Shown in pieces: positions 33,666 to 43,400 of a stretch of 64,000 bases of DNA. This DNA comes from Thermoanaerobacter pseudethanolicus ATCC 33223 (GTDB lineage Bacteria; Bacillota; Thermoanaerobacteria; Thermoanaerobacterales; Thermoanaerobacteraceae), in NCBI RefSeq assembly GCF_000019085.1, contig NC_010321.1:690501-754500 (forward strand), written 5' to 3'. The notes under the pieces were generated by a model, which saw nothing but the letters and a program-made list of their open reading frames with translations, had not been told where the DNA came from and did not search any database. A program made the translations under genes and the position numbers. Every line of letters begins with the position of its first letter. The stretch's first letter is position 1.

Positions 33666-34738
33666 AAATTACTTATCCTCACATGGGTTCTTTAAATATG
33701 ATTTTAAAGACGATGTTTGAAGGAATTGGGGTAGAAGTGATAGACCCACCACCTTCTACTAATAAAACTTTGACCTTAGGAGTTAGAAATTCTCATGAAT
33801 TTGCATGTTTACCCTTTAAAATCAATGTCGGAAATTTTATTGAGGCTCTTGATAAGGGAGCAGATACGATTATAATGTTAGGGGGAATTGGGCCCTGCAG
33901 ATTTGGGTATTACGGTCAGGTGCAGAGAGAGATATTAAAAGATTTGGGCTATGACTTTAAAATGATAATTGTTGATCCACCCCATGGCAGGTTGATAGAC
34001 TTTTTAAAAGAATTAGCTTCATATTTTCCTAATGTAGATGGAAAAATAGCTTTAAAATCTTTTGTATTTGCAGTGAAAAAAATGATAGCGGCTGATAAAT
34101 TAGAAAAGTTTTTATTAAAATACAGAGCCCATGAAGATAACCCAGGTGTAACTACAAAAATATACGAAGAATATATGAAAAAGCTAGAAAAAGCTCAAAA
34201 TGGTAAAGAAGTGGACAAAATAGTATCAGAGGCCATGAAAAAAATAAAGGAAAATGCAAATGTACGGAGGAAAATACAGCTTAAAGTAGCACTAGTGGGA
34301 GAAATTTATATGCTCCTAGAACCCTTTACTAATATGGATATCAGCAAATCTTTAAATGAATTGGGGGTAGAAGTTACAAAAACAGAATATCTTTCAGATT
34401 ATTTAATTAACAGTGCTTTTAAATTGCCTCAAAGAATGGAGTTTAAGAAAAACGCAAGAGGATATTTAGAAAGAGATATAGGAGGACATGGGCTCAACAC
34501 TGTTGCAAATACCGTAAAATATGCTAAACTAAATTATGATGGCGTGATTCACATACTTCCATTTACCTGCACCCCTGAAATAGTAGCTCAAGGAATAATT
34601 GCAAAAATTAGCCGAGATTACAATATTCCAGTGATGTCTTTAGTATATGATGAAAACACTGGACAAGCAGGTTACCAAACCCGTTTGGAAGCTTTTGTGG
34701 ATCTTTTGTATAGAAAAAGGATGGAGGTAGTTTGCTGA
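33662..34738 (+). CDS. Acyl-CoA dehydratase-related protein (COG3581)
   Basis: A 358-residue protein, coupled to the previous gene. It shares the fold: SHEFACLPFKINVGNF, GGIGPCRFGYYG and PFTCTPEI give the cysteine positions, and DENTGQAGYQTRLEAFVDL mirrors the end of its partner. The pair probably forms a two-subunit iron-sulfur protein of unknown activity. In many Clostridia the same two genes follow a BadF/BcrA-type ATPase, which is absent here. Confidence 0.75.
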   Translation: MKITYPHMGSLNMILKTMFEGIGVEVIDPPPSTNKTLTLGVRNSHEFACLPFKINVGNFIEALDKGADTIIMLGGIGPCRFGYYGQVQREILKDLGYDFKMIIVDPPHGRLIDFLKELASYFPNVDGKIALKSFVFAVKKMIAADKLEKFLLKYRAHEDNPGVTTKIYEEYMKKLEKAQNGKEVDKIVSEAMKKIKENANVRRKIQLKVALVGEIYMLLEPFTNMDISKSLNELGVEVTKTEYLSDYLINSAFKLPQRMEFKKNARGYLERDIGGHGLNTVANTVKYAKLNYDGVIHILPFTCTPEIVAQGIIAKISRDYNIPVMSLVYDENTGQAGYQTRLEAFVDLLYRKRMEVVC

Positions 34739-34837
34739 AATCATCCTTTTAATTTTTATTTTTCCGAAAATAATGAAGGAAAAATGTATTTTGTGTGGAA
34801 TATATAATAAGTGGATGGTTAGTAAGGGGTGATAGGT

Positions 34838-35638
34838 ATGAAGGAATTGGGAGAATTTTTAAAAAGTGAAAGAATTAAAATGGGATTGACTCTTGAAGAA
34901 ATTCAAGAAATAACTAAAATACGGATACGCTATTTGAAAGCTATTGAAGATGGAGATTTTAGCGTAATGCCTGCACTTGTATATGCTAAGGGCTTTGTAA
35001 AAAGTTACGCTGAGGCCTTAGGGTTAGATGGCAATGAGTTGGTAAAAAAGTATGAGTATTTGTTTCAGGAGAAAGAGGAGGAAGCCATACCTAATATAGA
35101 GACCACATCTTACAAAAAAGAGAGAAGAGATTTTTCACAATTTTTTTTGACTTTAAAAAAAGCAGTAATTGTTGTTTTAATAATAGGTATTATAGGATAC
35201 GGTTTTTACTATTTTCTAATTCAAGTTAAAAAAGGACTTGCACCAATTCCACAACAAAATCAAAGTGAAGCTTCAACAATTTCGGAAGACAAAACAAATC
35301 TTCCACAGGAAAGCAATGTTTCTCAACCTATAGTAAAGACGTCGATTGAAAAAGTAGCAGAGACTTCTAAAAAAATAGAATATAAAGTTGTTCCCTTTGG
35401 AGAAAGTTATAAAGTAGAAATAAGCGTACCTGGCGAAAAATGTTGGTTTAGTGTAAAAGTAGATGGAAATGTCGTTTATGAAGGCCTTATGACAAAGGAT
35501 ATGTCTAAAATTTTTGATGTAAAAGATAGTATTACTATATTGATGGGATATCCGCCAGCTGTTAAAATAACTGTAGACGGTGAGGAGCTACCAACAGTAC
35601 ATACACCATCACCGGTTACTATAAATATTCATCCATAG
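34838..35638 (+). CDS. RodZ-like helix-turn-helix membrane protein
   Basis: A 266-residue protein. An N-terminal Xre-type HTH (LGEFLKSERIKMGLTLEEIQ, then RYLKAIEDGDF) is followed by a charged linker, one transmembrane helix (AVIVVLIIGIIGYGFYYF, about residues 110-128) and a C-terminal DUF4115-like beta domain. This is the RodZ/YmfM layout that links the MreB cytoskeleton to cell shape. ATG 34838 behind AAGGGGTG; GTG 34829 is the alternative. It is located between the dehydratase-like pair and cyclomaltodextrinase. Confidence 0.85.
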   Translation: MKELGEFLKSERIKMGLTLEEIQEITKIRIRYLKAIEDGDFSVMPALVYAKGFVKSYAEALGLDGNELVKKYEYLFQEKEEEAIPNIETTSYKKERRDFSQFFLTLKKAVIVVLIIGIIGYGFYYFLIQVKKGLAPIPQQNQSEASTISEDKTNLPQESNVSQPIVKTSIEKVAETSKKIEYKVVPFGESYKVEISVPGEKCWFSVKVDGNVVYEGLMTKDMSKIFDVKDSITILMGYPPAVKITVDGEELPTVHTPSPVTINIHP

Positions 35639-35652
35639 AAAGGAGAAAAAAG

Positions 35653-37377
35653 ATGATAAAAGAAGCTATATTCCATAAAAGCGATGTGCCTTACGCATAT
35701 CCACTGAATGAAAATCAATTAAAGATAGTACTAAGGACTGCTGTATTTGATGTAGATAGGGTGTATGTTTTATACAAAGACAGATACGATTGGCTGGGAA
35801 AATTCAAAATAAAACCAATGGTATTAACTCATACCAACGAGTTATTTGATTATTATGAGACTACTTTAGAGCTTAATAAAAAATTTGTGTATTTTTTCTA
35901 TTTGGTATCTGATGGGGGCGAGAAGTTATATTATACAGAAGCAGGATTTTACAAAAAAAGGCCAGAAAATCATTTTTGGGGATTTTTCCATTACCCGTAT
36001 ATAGGAGAAAAGGATGTCTTTTTTGCTCCAGAGTGGACAAGCGATTGCATGGTGTATCAGATATTTCCTGAAAGGTTTAATAACGGTGATAAATCAAATG
36101 ACCCTGAAAATGTAAAGCCCTGGGGTGAAAAACCTACTGCAGATTCTTTCTTTGGAGGAGATTTGCAAGGAATAATAGATAAAATAGATTATTTAAAGGA
36201 TTTGGGTATAAATGCCATTTATTTAACCCCCATATTTTTATCGCATTCCACCCACAAATATGATACTACTGATTATTATACAATTGACCCCCACTTTGGT
36301 GATACGCAAAAAGCGAGAGAACTTGTGCAAAAATGTCATGACAATGGCATAAAAGTTATATTTGATGCCGTTTTTAATCACTGCGGATATGACTTTTTTG
36401 CATTTCAGGATGTTATTAAAAATGGTAAAAAATCAAAATACTGGGATTGGTTTAATATATACGAATGGCCAATTAAAACTCATCCAAAACCTTCCTATGA
36501 AGCTTTTGCAGATACTGTATGGAGAATGCCAAAACTTATGACAAAAAATCCAGAAGTACAGAAGTATTTATTGGAAGTAGCGGAATATTGGATTAAAGAA
36601 GTGGACATAGACGGCTGGAGGCTGGATGTTGCTAATGAGATAGACCACCATTTTTGGAGAAAGTTTAGAGAAGTTGTAAAGGCAGCTAAACCGGAGGCCA
36701 TAATTGTAGGAGAGGTTTGGCATGATGCTTCTCCTTGGCTTAGAGGGGATCAGTTTGACAGTGTAATGAACTATCCTTTTAGAAATGCGGTTGTGGACTT
36801 TTTTGCAAAAAGGAAAATAAGTGCTTCTCGCTTTAATACAATGATTACAGAGCAACTTATGAGGCATATGGATAGTGTAAATAGGGTTATGTTTAATTTA
36901 ATAGGAAGTCATGATACTGAGAGGTTTTTGACTTTAGCTAATGGCATGGTTGCGAGAATGAAGTTAGCATTAGTGTTTCAATTTACCTTTGTTGGAATCC
37001 CATATATTTACTATGGGGACGAGGTAGGAATGGTGGGAGATTATGACCCTGATTGCAGAAGATGCATGATATGGGAGGAGGAAAAGCAAAATAAAAGTAT
37101 TTTTAATTTCTATAAAAAGTTGATTTCTATAAGGAGAGAAAATGAGGAGCTCAAATACGGAAGTTTCTGTACTTTATATGCTATAGGAAGAGTGTTTGCT
37201 TTTAAGAGGGAATACAAAGGTAAATCAATAATTGTTGTACTAAATAACAGTAGCAAGCAGGAAGTGATATTTTTGAATGAAGTAGAAGGAAAAGAAGATA
37301 TTTTAAAGATGAAGGAATTAAAAAGAAGTGGAAATCTCCTTTACTTGCAACCTAACTCTGCCTATATTTTAAAGTAA
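35653..37377 (+). CDS. Cyclomaltodextrinase / neopullulanase (intracellular GH13)
   Basis: A 574-residue cytoplasmic enzyme without signal peptide. An N-terminal CBM34-like domain (about 1-120) precedes the GH13 barrel: DAVFNHCG, GWRLDVANEI (nucleophile Asp325), VGEVWHD (Glu354) and IGSHDTERF (Asp421), with the subfamily motif MPKLM. Length, residue spacing and N-domain match cyclomaltodextrinase, maltogenic amylase and neopullulanase, which open cyclodextrins and trim maltodextrins. It would act on sugar brought in by MalEFG. It starts 14 bases after the RodZ-like gene and ends at a strong terminator. Confidence 0.93.
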   Translation: MIKEAIFHKSDVPYAYPLNENQLKIVLRTAVFDVDRVYVLYKDRYDWLGKFKIKPMVLTHTNELFDYYETTLELNKKFVYFFYLVSDGGEKLYYTEAGFYKKRPENHFWGFFHYPYIGEKDVFFAPEWTSDCMVYQIFPERFNNGDKSNDPENVKPWGEKPTADSFFGGDLQGIIDKIDYLKDLGINAIYLTPIFLSHSTHKYDTTDYYTIDPHFGDTQKARELVQKCHDNGIKVIFDAVFNHCGYDFFAFQDVIKNGKKSKYWDWFNIYEWPIKTHPKPSYEAFADTVWRMPKLMTKNPEVQKYLLEVAEYWIKEVDIDGWRLDVANEIDHHFWRKFREVVKAAKPEAIIVGEVWHDASPWLRGDQFDSVMNYPFRNAVVDFFAKRKISASRFNTMITEQLMRHMDSVNRVMFNLIGSHDTERFLTLANGMVARMKLALVFQFTFVGIPYIYYGDEVGMVGDYDPDCRRCMIWEEEKQNKSIFNFYKKLISIRRENEELKYGSFCTLYAIGRVFAFKREYKGKSIIVVLNNSSKQEVIFLNEVEGKEDILKMKELKRSGNLLYLQPNSAYILK

Positions 37378-37411
37378 CCAATCTGAGTTTAAGTGAATAA
37401 TATGAAGATAG

Positions 37412-37450
37412 AAAAATATAGGGGAATTAAAATTCCCCTATATTTTTTAA
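37412..37450. terminator. Terminator after cyclomaltodextrinase
   Basis: A near-perfect inverted repeat built on ATATAGGGGAATT and AATTCCCCTATAT with A-runs and T-runs at its sides. Confidence 0.9.
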
Positions 37451-37469
37451 AAAAAACAGGGGTGATGGT

Positions 37470-37703
37470 ATGAAAGATACATCCCGCTATGGCAGAGATT
37501 ATCAATATTATAAGGATTATGAGAGATTATATGGAAGTTACGACATTACAAAGCTTATCACATTAAAAAAATTAGTTGAAGCAAGTGAATATGAAGAGTG
37601 GAAAGATTACAAAGAGTTCAAGGAATGGTGTAATTCTGAAGAAAGACATAATTGGAAAAATTCACCTAAATATATTGAATGGGAAAAGAAAAAATTATTG
37701 TAG
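37470..37703 (+). CDS. Hypothetical small aromatic-rich protein
   Basis: A 77-residue soluble protein, ATG 37470 behind GGGGTG. It is very rich in Tyr, Trp, Lys and Glu, with a repeated pattern EYEEWKDYKEFKEWCNSEE suggesting an amphipathic helix. It lies between two terminators, so it is monocistronic. I recognise no family and assign no function. Confidence 0.6.
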   Translation: MKDTSRYGRDYQYYKDYERLYGSYDITKLITLKKLVEASEYEEWKDYKEFKEWCNSEERHNWKNSPKYIEWEKKKLL

Positions 37704-37719
37704 TTTGCTATAAACTTAT

Positions 37720-37762
37720 AAACCCCTTTTTGTTCATTTGTTTTTTAAAGGGGTTTTTTTTT
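37720..37762 (+). terminator. Terminator before whiA
   Basis: AACCCCTTT / AAAGGGGTT stem with a loop of 17, followed by a long T-run. Confidence 0.85.
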
Positions 37763-37809
37763 TGAAATAATGTAGTATAATAAAGATAAGCCTATTGAGG
37801 TGATGCTTT

Positions 37810-38766
37810 ATGTCATTTTCTTCAGATACAAAAGACGAATTGGCAAGGATTTATCCTGAAGAGGAAGAAAGTAAAATAGCAGAGTTAGCTGCTTTGATTA
37901 GGACGATAGGCAGCATTTCAATGTATGGCAATGGAAAAATTTCTTTGACCTTTACTACAGAAAATGCTTCTGTGGCGAGATTAGTTTTTAAGTTAATAAA
38001 AGATTTATTTGGAATAATTCCTGAGACAATGGTAAGAAGAGGTAGATATCTAAAAAAAACCTTAAGCTACCTTATCTTTGTACCTGATACAAAAATTGCA
38101 GAAGAAATTTTAGGTAAAGTTAAGATATTGAATTATGAGAAAGGTCATATAAAATTAAATTATGGGATAGACCAAAAGATTGTAAAAAACAGTAAAGCAA
38201 AAAAAGCTTATTTAAGAGGAGCTTTTTTAGGGGGTGGTTCAATAAGCGATCCTGAAAAAGCTTATCATATGGAGTTTATTACTCATAATTTAGAACACGG
38301 GAAAGATTTAAGTAAATTGATAAATTCTTTTGACTTAAATTCAAAGGTTATTGCAAGAAAAAATAATTATGTAGTATACTTAAAAGAAGGAGAGCAAATT
38401 GTTGATGTTTTAAATATAATGGGGGCCCACAGTGCTCTTTTGAACTTGGAAAATATACGAGTATACAAAGAAATGAGAAACAATGTAAATAGAATTGTAA
38501 ATTGTGAAACTGCAAATTTGACAAAAACTATTAATGCATCTTTAAGGCAAATAGAGAGTATAAATTACATTAAAGAGACAGTAGGACTTGATTATTTGCC
38601 GCCTAATTTGAAAGAGGTGGCGGAACTCAGGATTAATTATCCTGATCTGAGCTTAAAAGAATTAGGACAAATGCTAGTTCCTCCTGTCGGTAAGTCAGGA
38701 GTGAATCATAGACTTAGGAAAATTGAAGAAATTTCAAAGAAATTGAAAGAGAGGAGAGTTCAATAA
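37810..38766 (+). CDS. whiA: Sporulation/cell-division transcription factor WhiA (YvcL)
   Basis: A 318-residue protein starting [13 protein letters not shown]. The N-terminal part is a degenerate LAGLIDADG homing-endonuclease fold ([21 protein letters not shown]), and the C-terminal part is an HTH ([20 protein letters not shown], then [12 protein letters not shown]). WhiA acts in sporulation in actinomycetes and in chromosome segregation and division in Bacillus. Normally it follows yvcK directly; here an alpha-glucan block lies between them. Its stop overlaps the HPr start. Confidence 0.95.
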   Translation: MSFSSDTKDELARIYPEEEESKIAELAALIRTIGSISMYGNGKISLTFTTENASVARLVFKLIKDLFGIIPETMVRRGRYLKKTLSYLIFVPDTKIAEEILGKVKILNYEKGHIKLNYGIDQKIVKNSKAKKAYLRGAFLGGGSISDPEKAYHMEFITHNLEHGKDLSKLINSFDLNSKVIARKNNYVVYLKEGEQIVDVLNIMGAHSALLNLENIRVYKEMRNNVNRIVNCETANLTKTINASLRQIESINYIKETVGLDYLPPNLKEVAELRINYPDLSLKELGQMLVPPVGKSGVNHRLRKIEEISKKLKERRVQ

Positions 38767-39032
38767 TGAAAGAAGTTACGATTGAAATTAAAAATAAGAC
38801 GGGGCTTCATGCAAGACCTGCAGCATTATTTGTACAAACTGCTAGCAAATTTTCCTCACAAATATGGGTAGAGAAGGATAACAAAAAAGTAAATGCCAAA
38901 AGTATAATGGGAATTATGTCTCTTGGAGTTTCACAAGGCAATGTTGTCAAATTGAGTGCCGAAGGAGACGACGAAGAGGCTGCTATAAAAGCATTGGTCG
39001 ACCTTATTGAATCAAAATTCGGTGAGGAGTAA
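38766..39032 (+). CDS. ptsH: HPr-family phosphocarrier protein
   Basis: An 88-residue HPr. His15 lies in GLHARPAA and the regulatory Ser46 in [10 protein letters not shown]. It can therefore carry PTS phosphate and be phosphorylated on serine to act as co-repressor with CcpA. In Bacillus this locus position (after whiA) is held by Crh, which has lost His15. Here the histidine is kept, so a full HPr occupies the crh position. It overlaps whiA by one base. Confidence 0.93.
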   Translation: MKEVTIEIKNKTGLHARPAALFVQTASKFSSQIWVEKDNKKVNAKSIMGIMSLGVSQGNVVKLSAEGDDEEAAIKALVDLIESKFGEE

Positions 39033-39034
39033 AC

Positions 39035-39064
39035 AAAAAAGGTTTCTTTTTAGAAACCTTTTTT
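39035..39064 (+). terminator. Terminator after HPr
   Basis: AAAAAAGGTTTCT / AGAAACCTTTTTT hairpin with TTTT loop. Confidence 0.9.
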
Positions 39065-39082
39065 GTATAAAGGATGATAGTT

Positions 39083-40390
39083 ATGAAAAAAAATGAAATT
39101 GTATTGGAATATATAAAAAATTTACCTGAAGGTACAAAAATTTCAGTAAGAGGTCTTGCACAGGCTTTACATATAAGTGAAGGTACTGCTTACAAAGCTA
39201 TAAAGGATGCAGAAAATTTAATGCTTGTGACTACGATTCCAAGAGTGGGAACTATAAGAAGGAAACAAAAAGATCCATTTTTTGACCGTCTTACTTATGA
39301 GGTTATTACAGATGTAGTAGAAGGGACAGTATTAGGCGGCCATGGTGGAATGGGGATGGAACTTCACAAGTTTCTAATTGGAGCCATGACCATTGATGAA
39401 ATGGTGAAGTACATAACTCCAGGGGACCTTGTAATTTTGGGAAATAGAGAAGATGCGCAGGAAGCGGCTTTGAAAGCAGGGGCAGCAGTGATGATTACAG
39501 GAGGTTTTGATACGTTACCTCACATAAAAGAACTGGCGGATAAGCTTTCATTGCCGCTTATATCTACTTCTTATGACACTTTTACTGTAGCGACTCTTAT
39601 AAACAAGGCGATCAATGAAAGTATGACACGAAAAAAGATTTTGTACGTCAGCGACGTAATGACATATAATCCAATCTATATGACGCCTCAACAAACAGTA
39701 AAAGATTGGAAAAAATTATATACAGAGACTAAACATACCAGATATCCCGTTGTTGATTCTAAAGGGATGTTAGTCGGTATGGTAACTTCAAGAGATGTTG
39801 CCACTGCATCGGATGATGATAAAATTGGGAGTATTATGACTCCTAACCCTGTATTTGTAACGGATACTACTACGCTCTCTTATGCAGCCCATCTGATGAT
39901 ATGGTGGAATGTAGAGATACTACCTGTGACTCGTGGCAGAGAATTGATAGGACTCATAAGCAGGGAAGATGTAATTAAGGCCCTACATTATACGACAAAA
40001 CAGCCCCAGATTAGTGAAGCTATTCAAGATACAATTTTTAAAGATTTTGATATGGAAAAAATAGAAAATGGAGTAAAATTTAAAGGTAAGATTCCTTCGA
40101 TGATGATTAACCAATTTGGTACAGTAAGTAGCAGTGCCTTGATGATGTTAATGTGTGAATCTGGTATTTTTGCTATAACGCAGAATAAAAGATATGATGC
40201 AGTTTTGGATAATTTCTCAATTTATTTTATAAAACCCATGCGCACAGAAGAAGTAATAGAAGTTTTCGCAAAAATAATAGAGGTTAGTAATAATTTTAGT
40301 AAGTTGGAAATTCAAATCATTCATGAAAAAGAAGAAATTGCAAAGGCGTTGATGTCTGTCAGGCTTTCTAAAAGAATAAAGATGGCTTAG
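39083..40390 (+). CDS. YtoI-like regulator (HTH, DRTGG, two CBS, hotdog domains)
   Basis: A 435-residue multidomain protein: an N-terminal HTH (RGLAQALHISEGTAYKAI), a DRTGG domain (about 70-185), two CBS repeats (VSDVMTYNPIYMTP and IGSIMTPNPVFV, about 190-310), and a C-terminal hotdog-fold thioesterase-like domain. The combination equals Bacillus YtoI. CBS and DRTGG domains usually bind adenine nucleotides, so energy sensing is likely; the target genes are unknown. ATG 39083 behind AAAGGA; ATG 39074 is possible. dnaE follows 10 bases after its stop. Confidence 0.87.
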   Translation: MKKNEIVLEYIKNLPEGTKISVRGLAQALHISEGTAYKAIKDAENLMLVTTIPRVGTIRRKQKDPFFDRLTYEVITDVVEGTVLGGHGGMGMELHKFLIGAMTIDEMVKYITPGDLVILGNREDAQEAALKAGAAVMITGGFDTLPHIKELADKLSLPLISTSYDTFTVATLINKAINESMTRKKILYVSDVMTYNPIYMTPQQTVKDWKKLYTETKHTRYPVVDSKGMLVGMVTSRDVATASDDDKIGSIMTPNPVFVTDTTTLSYAAHLMIWWNVEILPVTRGRELIGLISREDVIKALHYTTKQPQISEAIQDTIFKDFDMEKIENGVKFKGKIPSMMINQFGTVSSSALMMLMCESGIFAITQNKRYDAVLDNFSIYFIKPMRTEEVIEVFAKIIEVSNNFSKLEIQIIHEKEEIAKALMSVRLSKRIKMA

Positions 40391-40400
40391 GTGATATATT

Positions 40401-43400
40401 ATGTTTGTCCATTTACACGTTCATTCTGAATACAGTTTACTTGACGGTTCTTGCAGAATCAAGGATTTGATTGCTAAAACTAAAGAGTTAAACATGAAAG
40501 CCATAGCTATTACAGACCATGGAGTGATGTATGGCGTAATAGATTTTTATAAAGAAGCCGTAGCACAAGGAATAAAACCTATTATAGGCTGTGAAATTTA
40601 TGTAGCCCCTCGAAGCATGCAGGATAGAGAATATGGGATTGATAATGAAAATTATCACTTGGTGTTACTGGCAAAAGATATGACAGGGTATAAAAATTTA
40701 ATGAAGATAGTGACTGTGGCTTCAATTGAGGGCTTTTATTATAAACCGCGAGTTGACAGAGAGTTTTTAAAAGAGCACAGTGAGGGGCTAATCGCTTTAA
40801 GTGCTTGCCTTGCAGGAGAAGTTCCTTCTTATATCTTAAGAGGTGAGTATGAAAAAGCGAAAGAGGCAGCACTTTTTTACGATTCTATTTTTGGACGAGG
40901 GAATTTTTATTTAGAACTGCAGGACCATGGAATTTTAGAACAGCAAAAGGTAAATAAAGAGCTTATAAGACTATCCAAAGAGACAGGAATACCTTTAGTT
41001 GCTACTAATGATGTACACTATCTTGAAAAAAAAGACGCAAAAGCTCATGAAGTGCTTTTGTGCATTCAAACAGGGAAGACAATTGATGATGAAGATCGCA
41101 TGTCTTTTCCAACTGATGAATTTTATTTAAAATCTCCAGAAGAGATGGAGAATCTTTTTTCTTGTTGTAAAGAGGCCATTGAAAATACTGAGAAGATTGC
41201 AGACATGTGCAATGTAGAATTTGAGTTTAATAAGACGAAATTGCCCAAATACGATTTGCCAGAAGGCGTTGATTCCTGTGAATATTTGAGAAATTTATGT
41301 TATGAAGGATTGTACAAGAGGTACAAAAATCCAGGCAAAGAAGTGATTGAAAGATTAGATTACGAACTTTCTGTGATAAAGCAAATGGGATATGTGGATT
41401 ATTTCCTCATAGTGTGGGACTTTATAAAGTTTGCAAAAGACAACGGGATTATGACGGGACCAGGAAGAGGTTCTGCGGCAGGTAGTTTGGTAGCCTATAC
41501 GTTGGGAATAACTAACATAGATCCTATAAAATACAACCTTCTTTTTGAGAGGTTTTTAAACCCTGAGAGGGTCAGCATGCCTGATATTGATTCAGACTTT
41601 TGTTATGAGAGAAGACAAGAAGTAATTGATTACGTTGTAAAAAAATATGGTAAGGACAATGTGGCTCAAATTATAACTTTTGGTACAATGGCGGCGAGAG
41701 CGGTTATAAGGGATGTAGGAAGGGCTTTAAATTATCCCTATGCAGAGGTAGATACAATAGCTAAAATGATTCCTTTTGAATTGGGAATGACTATTGATAA
41801 AGCTTTATCTTTAAACCCTGAACTTAAAGCGCGATACGAAAATGAAGAAAAAGTAAAACAGCTTATTGATATTTCCAGGTCTTTAGAAGGCCTTCCTAGA
41901 CATGCCTCTACTCATGCTGCGGGAGTAGTAATATCAAAAGAACCCCTTGTCAACTACGTGCCACTGCAAAAAAATGAGGATTCCATAGTGACCCAATTTC
42001 CGATGACCACCCTTGAAGAGTTAGGACTTTTGAAGATGGACTTTTTGGGACTGAGAACTTTGACGGTTATAAGGGATACAATTGAAATGGTAAAAAAGAA
42101 CAAGGGTGTGATTATAGACTTTGATTCTATGGGGTACGATGACCTTAAAGTTTATGAACTTATATCAAAAGGGGAAACAGAAGGAGTTTTTCAATTAGAG
42201 TCTCCAGGAATGAAACAGTTTATGACAGAATTAAAGCCTAAAAACCTTGAGGACATAATAGCAGGAATTTCTCTCTATCGCCCCGGACCTATGGACCAAA
42301 TTCCAAGATATCTTGCAAATAGAAATCACCCAGAGAGTATAGTCTATGACCATCCTCTTTTAAAGCCAATTTTAGACGTAACTTATGGCTGCATGGTGTA
42401 TCAGGAGCAAGTTATGCAAATTGTAAGAGATGTCGCTGGTTACTCTTTAGGCAGGTCTGACTTGGTAAGACGAGCTATGGCTAAAAAGAAAATGGATGTA
42501 ATGGAACAAGAAAGAAAGAATTTTATCTATGGGATAGTTGATGAAGAGGGAAATGTGATAGTTCCAGGGGCTTTAAGAAATGGATTAGACGAGGTAACTG
42601 CTAATAAACTTTTTGACGAAATGCTAGATTTTGCAAACTATGCTTTTAATAAATCTCATGCTGCGGCTTATGCTGTTATAGCTTATCAGACTGCATATTT
42701 GAAAAGGTATTATCCTGTAGAATTTATGGCAGCTCTTTTAAACAGTTTTGTAGATAACTTGGACAAGATTGCTTTTTATGTTCAGGTGTGTAAAAAAATG
42801 GGTATAAAAGTGCTACCGCCAGATATAAATGAGAGTGATTCATATTTTACAGTGGTAGAGGATAAAATAAGGTTTGGCCTTAGTGCAGTAAAAAATGTTG
42901 GTTTAAATATGACAATGGAAATCGTAAGTGAAAGAGAAAGAAATGGGAAATTTAAATCTGTAGTCGACTTTTTTGAGAGGATGCAGGACAGTCAATTAAA
43001 TAAAAAAGCAGTGGAAAGCTTAATTAAAGCAGGAGCTTTTAGTTCTTTTGGAGTGCGGCGTTCTCAACTTCTATCAGTATATGACAAATTAATGGAAAAT
43101 ATAAAGAAAAATAGAAATAATAATTTAAATGGGCAGATTTCTTTATTTGGAGAAGTAGAACAAAGTCATGGGGTGGAATTTGAATTTCCTGATTTAGAAG
43201 AATTTCCTAAAAACAGATTGTTGTCCATGGAAAAAGAAACTTTAGGCCTTTATATAAGTGGGCATCCTCTAGAAGAATACATGGAGGATATTCCTAAAAT
43301 TACTAATGCCACTACTTTGGATTTTAAAGTTAGCGAAGAGGAAATGTTTCAGCCTAAATTGCAAGATAACCAAGAAGTAGTGATAGCAGGAGTTATAGCT

